DNA from: Desulfobacterales bacterium | GTDB taxonomy: Bacteria > Desulfobacterota > DSM-4660 > Desulfatiglandales > B25-G16 | Assembly (NCBI GenBank): GCA_013375385.1 | Contig: JABXJY010000122.1 | Coordinates: 1,816 to 7,903 of the forward strand | Direction: 5' to 3' | DNA length: 6,088 nt | Made by a program: the position numbers and the translations under genes | Shown here: positions 1 through 5,543 of the stretch, in pieces | Numbering within the stretch: the first letter of the stretch is position 1 | How the letters are laid out: each line of letters opens with the position of its first letter | Notes under the pieces: generated by a model | What the model saw: the letters and a program-made list of their open reading frames with translations, nothing else | Told to the model about the DNA's origin: nothing | Databases searched by the model: none

Positions 1-155
1 GTAGGGTTGTCGAGGCAGGCACACACGAGAAACTTATTGCCACAAATGGCAGATACAGGAACCTCTACGATATCCAGTTCAGGCCCTAAGCTCCTTTCGC
101 CGTGTACATCAACTAAGATCTTAGCACTTATGTCAGGCTTTTGTGGCGGAATCAA
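1..155 (-). CDS. possible partial protein running off the left edge (unrecognised)
   Basis: Reading the complement leftwards from 155, one frame stays open to the window edge, 51 codons after an in-frame stop at 161-159. The translation has the alternating hydrophobic and charged look of a real protein, with pieces such as AKILVDVHGERSLGPELDIV and AICGNKFLVCACLDNP. The only start-like codon is a TTG at 155-153, with no recognisable ribosome binding site before it. The 5' end abuts the inverted repeat that begins near 168, so this may be a gene fragment cut by that repeat. I recognise no family. The overlapping + strand frame at 7-192 reads far less like protein. An open frame of this length can occur by chance, so confidence is low. 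Confidence 0.3.
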   Translation of the reverse strand, partial: MIPPQKPDISAKILVDVHGERSLGPELDIVEVPVSAICGNKFLVCACLDNP

Positions 156-167
156 ATTCTACTGGCT

Positions 168-442
168 TGAAATTCGAAATCTCAAATCCTAAATCCGAAA
201 CAATATCGAAATTCAAATGTTCAAAATCCGAAACAACCCGAAGTTGACTTATTCTGGGCTAAGACCTATTGGTTTGGAGCATTGGGATTTTGGTCATTAG
301 TATTTGTTTCGAGTTTCGACCTGCCCGCAATGCCTTTGTGCAAATTCAGGATAGCATCTTAAGGCTAATCCTATTGCCACGGTTATCATTCTATGTGTAA
401 ATACTACGCATGGCAGGCGGGTATTCGAATTTCGGATTTCTT
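168..442. repeat. long imperfect inverted repeat rich in TTCGAA/TTTCG words
   Basis: The left part (168-235) is made of repeated words of the type GAAATTCGAAATC, AATCCGAAAC and TTCAAAATCCGAAAC. The right parts (about 273-320 and 422-441) carry their reverse complements: TTTGTTTCGAGTTTCG, GGGATTTTGGTCATT and TTCGAATTTCGGATTTC. An exact 10-base inverted match joins 169-178 (GAAATTCGAA) to 424-433 (TTCGAATTTC). The centre is unrelated sequence. Elements with this word composition occur between genes in many environmental bacterial genomes. That is my recollection of a family, not a search result. Nothing here codes for protein. It separates the left-edge fragment from sfsA. Function is unknown; it could be a mobile miniature element or a structured intergenic repeat. 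Confidence 0.55.
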
Positions 443-568
443 GGCTAACATCGTACCTCGTTGGTTTGCCCGTCCCGGGCTGGTGCCGGCCGGGAAGGTG
501 AAGCTAGCTGGTGAATGGCAGTCTTTTGCGCCACCATCCCACACTATAGAGTAAACACTCCACGATAC

Positions 569-1726
569 ATGAAGAATTTTCCTGTAAGTATTGGTGAAAC
601 AGTAAAGGCCACTTTTCTTGAAAGGCCAAACAGGTTCCTCGTTAGGTGCATTGCTGAGGGGCTGGGGGTAATCGATGCCTACCTTCCAAATCCGGGAAGG
701 CTCTGGGAACTCCTTTTGCCTGGTGCAAGCCTTTATCTGTCTCCGGCTGGTCCTTCCGGAGGGATCCATCCTTCAAAAAGAAAAAGCAACTATACAGTCC
801 TTGCCGTTGAGAGGAACGGATATCCCATTTTCCTCCATACCCATCTCACAAATCAGGTTGCCCGGTACCTCATTGAAAGGAAACTAATTCCACCGCTTGA
901 GGGAGCAGAAATAGTAAAAGAAGAGGTTCTTCACGGCAGGAGCCGGTTTGATTTTCTTCTGCGGGAGACTGGGAGGGATCTGTACCTGGAGGTGAAGTCC
1001 TGCACGCTCTTTGGAAATGGTGTGGCCATGTTTCCAGATGCTGTGACAGAACGAGGAAAGAGGCATCTCCTTGGCCTTGCTGAGATGGGGAGAGGCGGAA
1101 TCAGATCTGCAATGTTGTTCATTGTCCATTATCCCCATGTAAGATGGTTCATGCCCGATTTTCACACGGATTATGATTTCAGCTTGAATTTACTGAAGGT
1201 GAGCAATGACCTGATGATTCTCCCTGTGGCGATAGAATGGAAACCCGACCTTAGCATCGGTCAGGGGGTCAAGATCTTAGAGATTCCATGGGACTATTTG
1301 AGGCAAGAGATAGAGGACAGGGGAAGCTATCTTTTGGTCTTACAACTGGGAAAGAAAGAGCTCATAGAGATCGGTCAACGGGGTAAGGTCATGTTTCAAA
1401 AGGGATACTACATCTATGTGGGTTCCGCAATGAATAGCCTGAGGGCCAGGATTAGAAGGCACAGCCAACAAGGGAAAAAGGAGCACTGGCACATCGATTA
1501 TCTTACCCAAGTTGCTGACGGTTCTGTCTCCCTGCCGATCAGATCCTCCCAGAGGCATGAATGTGAGATTGCTCAGGCCCTTTCTTCTATCATGAAAAGC
1601 GGGCCTCCGGGGTTTGGATCCTCAGATTGCCGCTGTTCAACCCACCTCTTCTGGAGCGAGAAGAATCCCCTTCATACAGGGCCCTTTCACGACCTTCTTC
1701 AGAGATTCAGGATGAGACATCCCTGA
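569..1726 (+). CDS. sfsA: SfsA-family DNA/RNA nuclease fused to a DUF123 (GIY-YIG-type) domain
   Basis: This is a 385-residue protein; classical SfsA is about 235. Residues 1-245 are SfsA: an N-terminal part with PNPGRL (40-45, where E. coli SfsA has PNTGS) and a PD-(D/E)XK-like core with D128, E141-x-K143 (YLEVKSCTL) and FPDAVTERGKRHL (155-167). Residues 252-370 are DUF123, a GIY-YIG-type domain: GSYLLVL at 252-258, YVGSA at 283-287, an Arg-rich helix (R292, R294, R296, R297, H298), HWHIDYL at 306-312, glutamates E331 and E333, and GFGSSDCRCSTHLF at 348-361. SfsA was named for stimulating maltose fermentation in E. coli and is now annotated as a nuclease. DUF123 is also found attached to endonuclease III in archaea. 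Both sets of active-site-like residues are present, so two nucleic-acid-processing activities are plausible but not shown. I chose the start at 569 because MKNFP fits the family N-terminus. An in-frame ATG at 515 would add 18 residues that do not look like SfsA. Neither has a good ribosome binding site. Confidence 0.9.
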   Translation: MKNFPVSIGETVKATFLERPNRFLVRCIAEGLGVIDAYLPNPGRLWELLLPGASLYLSPAGPSGGIHPSKRKSNYTVLAVERNGYPIFLHTHLTNQVARYLIERKLIPPLEGAEIVKEEVLHGRSRFDFLLRETGRDLYLEVKSCTLFGNGVAMFPDAVTERGKRHLLGLAEMGRGGIRSAMLFIVHYPHVRWFMPDFHTDYDFSLNLLKVSNDLMILPVAIEWKPDLSIGQGVKILEIPWDYLRQEIEDRGSYLLVLQLGKKELIEIGQRGKVMFQKGYYIYVGSAMNSLRARIRRHSQQGKKEHWHIDYLTQVADGSVSLPIRSSQRHECEIAQALSSIMKSGPPGFGSSDCRCSTHLFWSEKNPLHTGPFHDLLQRFRMRHP

Positions 1727-1768
1727 AAAATTATCGTGGAGAATGATAAAGTATAAAAAAATGGGTAA

Positions 1769-1924
1769 GGTATATATAAGAGATGGGAAATCCCGGAGAA
1801 ATCTTTTCGAGACGTTGCTCATTTCGCTGTCGGCACTGTGTATAATATTGACTATCTTGTAACCTGGAATTATGCTCATGTTGCTAATGGTCAAGTTATT
1901 ACGAGATTGAAGATAAACGAACCC
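1769..1924 (+). pseudogene. remnant of a PIN-domain (VapC-like) toxin gene
   Basis: From 1769, just after an in-frame TAA at 1766-1768, the frame reads IPEKSFRDVAHFAVGT, then VYNIDYLVTWNYAHVANGQV. This matches the C-terminal third of a family of PIN-domain proteins annotated as VapC-type toxins, whose signature is LPEKA..DALHIA.AT..GIDYLLTWN..HIANA. It includes the late acidic residue (D in DVAH) and the DYLxTWN strand. The first 90 or so residues of such proteins, with the first catalytic aspartates, are absent. The usual C-terminal ICTPEEL segment is also missing: after RLKINEP the reading is unrelated and runs into the hairpin repeats. A GTG at 1838 could start a 66-residue ORF, but that would be only the tail of the domain. 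An active PIN RNase is ruled out by the missing residues. The match is from memory of the family pattern. Confidence 0.65.
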
Positions 1925-1990
1925 CTGCACCAAGCATTTGTAGACCAGAGGGGTTTATGGAGGTTTAACTATGTGGCAATAGAAGTCCCA

Positions 1991-2116
1991 TTTCCCCTCC
2001 CCTTGTGGGAGGGGATTAATCCGCCAGAGGCGGATTAAGGGGAGGGGGAACAAAGATTCTACCACCCCCACCTTTACCCGCCTCTGGCGGGTGAACCCTC
2101 TCCCATCGAGGGAGAA
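1991..2116. repeat. array of strong hairpins (REP-like palindromic element)
   Basis: Three compact stem-loops lie side by side. At 2016-2038 a perfect 10-bp stem (TTAATCCGCC / GGCGGATTAA) closes on the loop AGA. At 2073-2095 a 10-bp stem with one G-T pair closes on TCT. At 2099-2115 TCTCCC pairs with GGGAGA. The first is nested in a longer pairing of the C-rich strand at 1992-2004 with the G-rich strand at 2037-2050. The C-rich strand can instead form its own local hairpin, with 1994-2001 pairing to 2007-2014, so two alternative folds exist. The two CCGCC/GGCGG hairpins are inverted copies of one another. The block is non-coding and sits between the PIN remnant and the DUF4258 gene. It could insulate transcription, but no classic T-tract follows the stems directly; a TTTTT run occurs at 2120-2124. 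Confidence 0.7.
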
Positions 2117-2276
2117 GAGGTTTTTCGACTTTTTACGAAGCCGTCAAGATTAAAGTAAAAATTATCCCCAAAGAAATCAGACGTTAGTTAAGCTGCCCCC
2201 ATGACAGTCGGTTTGTTCGAAAATGTTGGGCCAGAATTGCTGTAAATTTTAACGCAAGGCCACCTGGAATTATATT

Positions 2277-2561
2277 ATGTTTGACCGCATCTTGAAGAAA
2301 ATGCAAGAGAAAGTGCGCACCCGTGAGTATGTGATGACGCTGCACGCAGAAGAGGAAATGGATGAAGACAAATTGACGATTTTTGATGTTGAACGTGGTA
2401 TACTTATAGGTGAAATCGTGGAGCGCCAGAAAGACCATGATACAGGAGAGTGGAAGTATTTAGTCAAAGGCGAAACCCTCGCAGGTAGTGAGCTCGCTGT
2501 TATGAATAAATTAAGCATCATTGGTAAATTGGTAATTATCACGTTTATCTTGAATAATTAA
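2277..2561 (+). CDS. DUF4258 domain protein, putative toxin partner
   Basis: This 94-residue protein has the DUF4258 pattern: a basic N-terminal helix (MFDRILKKMQEKVRTREYVM), the HAEEEMDED segment at residues 22-29, then DVERGILIGEIVERQ (38-52) and a C-terminal strand GKLVIITFIL. DUF4258 proteins are small alpha/beta proteins often found beside YgiT-type zinc fingers, and the pair is usually annotated as a candidate toxin-antitoxin module. That is the arrangement here: the zinc-finger gene starts 15 bases after this stop. A toxic or RNase activity is inferred from context only. The start at 2277 gives the usual family N-terminus but has no clear ribosome binding site; an internal ATG at 2301 is possible. 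The protein appears full length, with no frameshift. Confidence is high for a real gene and moderate for its role. Confidence 0.85.
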   Translation: MFDRILKKMQEKVRTREYVMTLHAEEEMDEDKLTIFDVERGILIGEIVERQKDHDTGEWKYLVKGETLAGSELAVMNKLSIIGKLVIITFILNN

Positions 2562-2576
2562 CAAGGAGAGAGTCGT

Positions 2577-2804
2577 ATGATTTGTGACATCTGTGGAAAG
2601 AAAGGTGCACGTATCCGCCGTGTAACTCGGAGTTATGGTAAAGGCAAGGACCTATTGGTCATCGAAAATGTTCCAGTTGTTAGCTGTCCTCATTGTGGCG
2701 AAAGCTATCTTACTGCTGATACTTTGCACGAGATCGAGCGTGTCAAACTTCATCGCCAGAGTTTTGCTGTAGAGCGTCCAGTAGCTGTTGCGGATTTTAC
2801 GTGA
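2577..2804 (+). CDS. YgiT-type zinc-finger protein, putative antitoxin
   Basis: This 75-residue protein has two CxxC knuckles, C3-x-x-C6 and C37-x-x-C40 (SCPHCGESYL). That is the zinc-binding N-terminal module of MqsA/YgiT antitoxins. The helix-turn-helix domain that follows in E. coli MqsA is absent: the protein ends shortly after HEIERVKLHR. It therefore belongs to the stand-alone YgiT-type group and may neutralise its partner by binding, without a DNA-binding domain of its own. A strong ribosome binding site (AAGGAG, 2563-2568, eight bases before ATG) lies in the 15-base gap after the DUF4258 stop. Translation is thus efficient and independent, as expected if an antitoxin must be made in excess. 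The toxin-first gene order matches mqsRA. The antitoxin role is inferred from family and neighbour. Confidence 0.85.
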   Translation: MICDICGKKGARIRRVTRSYGKGKDLLVIENVPVVSCPHCGESYLTADTLHEIERVKLHRQSFAVERPVAVADFT

Positions 2805-3150
2805 TTCTATTCGAAGTCAGGCTTCTAAATAATTGTAACGAAAATCGTTAGTTCTAGAAAAACCCTATCTTGTAATTTTTAATAACATACATGTCTGCAA
2901 TGATGCCAAGATATCGCAACCAATTGATCATATATATATGCTCTGCCGGCAGGATCCCTTGACGTCAATGAAGCCTATTAAAAATGCTTAAATTCATGGG
3001 CTCTTTTTATACTTATGACTATCAAATCAAGTCCGTAATAAATTTGATCGTTTGGCAGTCATAGACTATGGCACGAAACATTTCGCCCAGGCATGAAAGT
3101 TATCAAGACCAAGAGATAGTAGAGAGAAGGAATCTGAAAAAGGAATTTTC
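2805..3150. other. gene-free spacer with a cluster of perfect palindromes
   Basis: No reading frame here can be supported. Between 2921 and 2968 lie several perfect palindromes in quick succession: CAATTG (2921-2926), TGATCA (2925-2930), CATATATATATG (2929-2940), CTGCCGGCAG (2943-2952), GGATCC (2952-2957) and TTGACGTCAA (2959-2968). A short stem AACGA/TCGTT (2837-2849) after the zinc-finger gene has no T-tract and is a poor terminator. The right part contains the first copy of a degenerate repeat (2975-3075). A likely ribosome binding site, AGGA at 3141-3144, serves the gene that starts at 3151. The promoter of that gene should lie in this spacer, but I see no convincing -35/-10 pair. Confidence 0.5.
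2975..3075 (+). repeat. degenerate direct repeat, copy 1
   Basis: This segment shares ordered blocks with 5610-5742. The first block is AATGCTTAAATTCAT at 2983-2997, against AATGCTTAAATCAT at 5618-5631. The second is a 61-base stretch at 3015-3075 that aligns without gaps to 5682-5742 with 40 identities counted by eye. The best-kept parts are ATGAyTATCAAAT at the start and GACTATGGCA near the end. The distance between the two blocks differs by about 33 bases, so one copy has an insertion or deletion. Copy 1 lies about 75 bases before the start of the 3151 gene, and copy 2 lies just after the last gene of the group, so the two bracket the SEC-C cluster. Origin is unknown. It could be a relic of a duplicated gene border or of a mobile element. 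Confidence 0.5.
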
Positions 3151-3534
3151 ATGATGCTTACCCCCGATCAATTCAAGGTGAATGAAGTGTGGATCGCCCT
3201 TAGAGTCAACGAATCATTCTTGTTTGTGCAGGATGAACCTTACGATATCTATGTGCTGATGGACGCAGCAAGCACATACGTTTTTGGCCATGTACTAACA
3301 AGGGTAGTAGAGGAACTCCCGCACGAGAGGGACGTCGACACTCTTTTTAAAGAGGCGTGGGGAGCCAAAAAACAATGGCCCGAGAAGCTTATTATTCCAG
3401 AGGGTGACCCTGCTGAGGATTTTTTTAGAATGCAGGCAGAAAAAAATGGTCTCATTTTTGATACGGTTCCGTTATCCGATTTGTCTTCAATTGTGGGGCC
3501 GCTGAAAGAATTATTTGCCTCGGATTTTGGATAA
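3151..3534 (+). CDS. unrecognised 127-residue protein beside SEC-C genes
   Basis: The gene has a good start: AGGA at 3141-3144, six bases before an ATGATG pair (3151 or 3154). The protein is acidic, with no signal peptide or membrane segment. Residues 13-55 look like a run of beta strands (VWIALRVNESFLFV, DIYVLMDAASTYVFGHVLTR). They are followed by helices around ERDVDTLFKEAWGAKKQW (59-76), a strand EKLIIPEG (78-85) and two more helices. The strand VLMDAASTYVFG faintly recalls the first strands of RNase H/integrase folds, but the remaining catalytic acids cannot be assigned, so I claim no activity. The product resembles small uncharacterised proteins encoded near SEC-C genes, but I cannot name a family. 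The TAA at 3532-3534 ends it; oddly, the same frame then stays open for another 68 codons. Confidence 0.75.
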   Translation: MMLTPDQFKVNEVWIALRVNESFLFVQDEPYDIYVLMDAASTYVFGHVLTRVVEELPHERDVDTLFKEAWGAKKQWPEKLIIPEGDPAEDFFRMQAEKNGLIFDTVPLSDLSSIVGPLKELFASDFG

Positions 3535-3672
3535 TTCGTTACCCATCAAGAACCCCCTAACCTATATTTTCGCATGAATCTGGGTGATACCCTATGTTTC
3601 GTTGTAGAGCTGACGGGATTTGAATTTACCGAATTTATTTCAAACAGTTTGCTTTTCAGCCCTCAGGTACCT

Positions 3673-3679
3673 GGAGGAG
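3673..3679 (+). promoter_or_regulatory. ribosome binding site that sets the SEC-C gene start
   Basis: GGAGGAG lies just upstream of the GTG at 3683-3685; the GGAGG core is five bases from it. The product then begins VSRKIGRND, the usual N-terminus of proteins that start with a SEC-C motif. An upstream in-frame TTG at 3620 would add 21 residues and has no such signal, so the GTG is preferred. Confidence 0.65.
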
Positions 3680-3682
3680 CAG

Positions 3683-4435
3683 GTGAGCAGAAAAATCGGC
3701 AGAAACGACCTGTGTCCATGCGGAAGTGGAAAGAAGTATAAGAAATGCTGTTATGGCAGAACCAATGCCGCTAACCATCATGACCTCAATGACACCCCCC
3801 GGAGTCTCCCCCATTATGATGAGATCGATTATGGTATTCCACGCCTGGATGAGGACTTTTTTCAAAACAATACCGTCCATGACGTATCGGCCCCACGTAT
3901 GGTGTACTCCTGCCTATTGCAACCTGAAGTGGAGAGAGTGGCTTCGAGGATTTCAAATACACTACTAGATCGCGGAAGACAAGAAGCTCAGCTTATCGAC
4001 AATACAGACGAGGCAGGAGAACTCATTGAGATTATGAACCAAGAGGTAGACCCGTTAAATCACGAAAGGCTAAAGGACAAACTCCTAAGGCTCAAAGAAT
4101 CATCTATCCCTCGAATTATTAGTGAGTTGAAGAGGCCGAAACGCGCCGGGCTCGTGGAATTATCAGTGAGGATTCTACATGCATCGGGATTCAACTGCTC
4201 GAAAGACATCCTGGAGATCCTTCGGCATCATCAAATCGGGTCCTATGCAATATCACTGCTCTGTATGCTGCTGGGATTCTACGAAGACGAGAGCTCAGAA
4301 AAGCTCTTATGGGACTACTATCATTATCTTAGAGAGCACTTTCCCAACGAAACATCCAGTGATGGGCCCCTATTGGGCCTCATAGAGATAAGGGAAAGGA
4401 GGAGTTCAAAAGTACCTAGCCAGACCTACCATTGA
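3683..4435 (+). CDS. SEC-C motif protein with a helical (HEAT-like) C-terminal region
   Basis: This 250-residue protein starts at a GTG. Residues 5-23 are a textbook SEC-C motif, IGRNDLCPCGSGKKYKKCC, with zinc ligands C11, C13, C22 and C23. The same motif ends SecA, where it binds SecB and ribosomes, and it occurs in many unrelated proteins as a small zinc module. After an acidic linker (about 35-65, rich in D, E and Y), residues 70-235 are almost wholly helical. They include VERVASRISNTLLDRGRQEA, LKDKLLRLKESSIPRIISEL, VELSVRILHASG, ISLLCMLLGFYEDESSEKLL and DGPLLGLIEIR, paired amphipathic helices like those of HEAT/PBS-lyase scaffolds. No catalytic motif is seen. It may be a cytoplasmic zinc-tethered scaffold or binding protein; the partner is unknown. 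The frame switches near 4408-4411, where another protein-like frame begins, so the true C-terminus may be longer. Confidence 0.85.
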   Translation: MSRKIGRNDLCPCGSGKKYKKCCYGRTNAANHHDLNDTPRSLPHYDEIDYGIPRLDEDFFQNNTVHDVSAPRMVYSCLLQPEVERVASRISNTLLDRGRQEAQLIDNTDEAGELIEIMNQEVDPLNHERLKDKLLRLKESSIPRIISELKRPKRAGLVELSVRILHASGFNCSKDILEILRHHQIGSYAISLLCMLLGFYEDESSEKLLWDYYHYLREHFPNETSSDGPLLGLIEIRERRSSKVPSQTYH

Positions 4436-4527
4436 GAAAAGTGAGCTGGAGCCAGGGAGGGTTTTAACCTTCAAGGGTTCTTCTGTGTCGGAGGAAAAGA
4501 TAGGCGAAGAATACAAAGATAGATGGA

Positions 4528-4869
4528 ATGCCGGATACTCGAAATTCTATGCCTGAGTGCAACGACGATAATGATGTCTTTGGTGTTTCTGAGGGTGAGT
4601 GCTGTGGTTGCGACTCCTTTGCCCGGCTCAATGAGCTCGGTCTTTGCGAGGAATGCGCTGGCAAGCTGGAGCGTGATCTGATTCGAGAGCGGGATTGGGA
4701 CTATTCAGCGTTGGCGTATGGTGTCCTAGCTGAAAAGCGTGAGGAGTTGCGTCGTCAAATAGTGGCACAATATGGTGAAAAATTGGAGTTAATTACTCCC
4801 ATCAATAAAAGGCAAAGAAGGAAAAAATCTCGCAAGCGCAAAAGAAGAGGAGGTGGAGGTAATCGCTGA
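4528..4869 (+). CDS. small four-cysteine zinc-ribbon protein with a basic tail
   Basis: This 113-residue protein has cysteines at 25, 28, 40 and 43 (ECCGCD, then GLCEEC), a compact zinc ribbon. A conserved-looking helical stretch follows, KLERDLIRERDWDYSALAYG (46-65) and EKREELRRQIVAQYGEKLELI (69-89). The last 20 residues are extremely basic (KRQRRKKSRKRKRR, then GGGGNR), which suggests RNA or DNA binding. The ribbon-plus-LERDLIR.RDWDYS arrangement resembles small uncharacterised proteins I have seen in several bacterial phyla; no function is known to me. The start is uncertain. ATG at 4528 is given, but the in-frame ATG at 4549 (MPEC) overlaps the stop of a protein-like frame in ATGCCTGA (4549-4556), an arrangement typical of translational coupling. 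Neither start has a strong ribosome binding site. After the TGA the same frame remains open to 4998. Confidence 0.75.
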   Translation: MPDTRNSMPECNDDNDVFGVSEGECCGCDSFARLNELGLCEECAGKLERDLIRERDWDYSALAYGVLAEKREELRRQIVAQYGEKLELITPINKRQRRKKSRKRKRRGGGGNR

Positions 4870-5111
4870 CAACCAGATGAAGTGGCTGATCAGTTCAAGG
4901 CCACCAGGGTCTATGATGATGATACCATATTGATTTCCAATTCTGATATCTTAGATTCTCTTCCCAAATTTGCTACTGTTATGAAACGTAGTAATCTGTA
5001 ATGAGATTTAACCGATTGTGGATTTTTACTAATGGCAAAAGCATTTAAGATTGGGACAAGAAAGTCAATCCCCACATAGTTTGCTACTATTGTGACTATA
5101 GTTGAAAAAAT

Positions 5112-5543
5112 ATGAGTCAACTTTCTGAGAATCATGAAAAAATTGATGTATCGGCTCCAAGATGGATGTATTGGAATGATGATGTAGACTCATCAACTAA
5201 CTGTCCAAGATGTGGGGCACCCTTGATCAAGCAATTTCACTCTTACTTGCTGATTGTCAAAGAAGAAAAAAATTTTGAATCTTTTGTAACGGGAAATGAT
5301 GGTGGTAGTTTTTGTCTGAGCTGTCTCGTTGTTGTCCTTGACAAATCAAAATTTGAAGGCGTAGCTATCGCAGGGGGTGCTTCTAGTTCTAGTATGTTTA
5401 CAGTTGCAGGAATAGTAGATTTCGACGCTATTCCAGAAGACAAAAGGAATATCCATATTGGAAAGGATGATAATCCAATTCCTTTAGTAAAATTTATAAA
5501 TAATGGTGGCTCAAACAAAGGCAGGCGAAAAGCAACAAAATAG
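5112..5543 (+). CDS. zinc-ribbon protein that has lost its SEC-C tail by a frameshift
   Basis: This 143-residue frame has paired knuckles C31-x-x-C34 (NCPRCGAPL) and C68-x-x-C71 (SFCLSCLVVV). A segment follows that ends FTVAGIVDFDAIPEDKRNI, then DDNPIPLVKFIN (119-130). Proteins of this layout, as I recall them, continue through a short basic linker into a C-terminal SEC-C motif. Here the linker (KGRRKATK) is followed by TAG at 5541-5543, while the SEC-C motif lies in the -1 frame directly after it. Joining the two at the A-run 5537-5540 gives a 171-residue protein of the expected plan. The start is ATG 5112, with only an A-rich stretch and no clear ribosome binding site upstream. No signal peptide or membrane segment is seen, so it is probably cytoplasmic. 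The function of the family is unknown to me. Confidence 0.8.
   Translation: MSQLSENHEKIDVSAPRWMYWNDDVDSSTNCPRCGAPLIKQFHSYLLIVKEEKNFESFVTGNDGGSFCLSCLVVVLDKSKFEGVAIAGGASSSSMFTVAGIVDFDAIPEDKRNIHIGKDDNPIPLVKFINNGGSNKGRRKATK

Noticed and set aside
7..192. A 61-codon + strand gene at the left edge
   Set aside because: Its composition is not protein-like, there is no ribosome binding site, and its end lies in the inverted repeat.
404..769. 121-codon open frame on the - strand
   Set aside because: It overlaps the start of sfsA on the opposite strand, has low-complexity Ser/Pro/Lys-rich content and matches no family pattern. It is a shadow of the real gene and its spacer.
1838..2038. A 66-residue gene starting at GTG 1838
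   Set aside because: Its N-terminal part is only the tail of a PIN domain and its last third is translated hairpin repeat. It is better read as part of a decayed gene.
4911..5135. 74-codon open frame on the - strand with a hydrophobic N-terminal part
   Set aside because: It overlaps the start of the 5112 gene, has no ribosome binding site and no recognisable motif. The hydrophobicity follows from AT-rich sequence.
3532..5543. Stop-codon reassignment, suggested by frames that stay open after TAA and TGA
   Set aside because: TAA and TGA end other clear genes here normally, TAA in the DUF4258 gene and TGA in sfsA and the zinc-finger gene. The 5541 TAG case is explained by a frameshift, since the continuation is in another frame.
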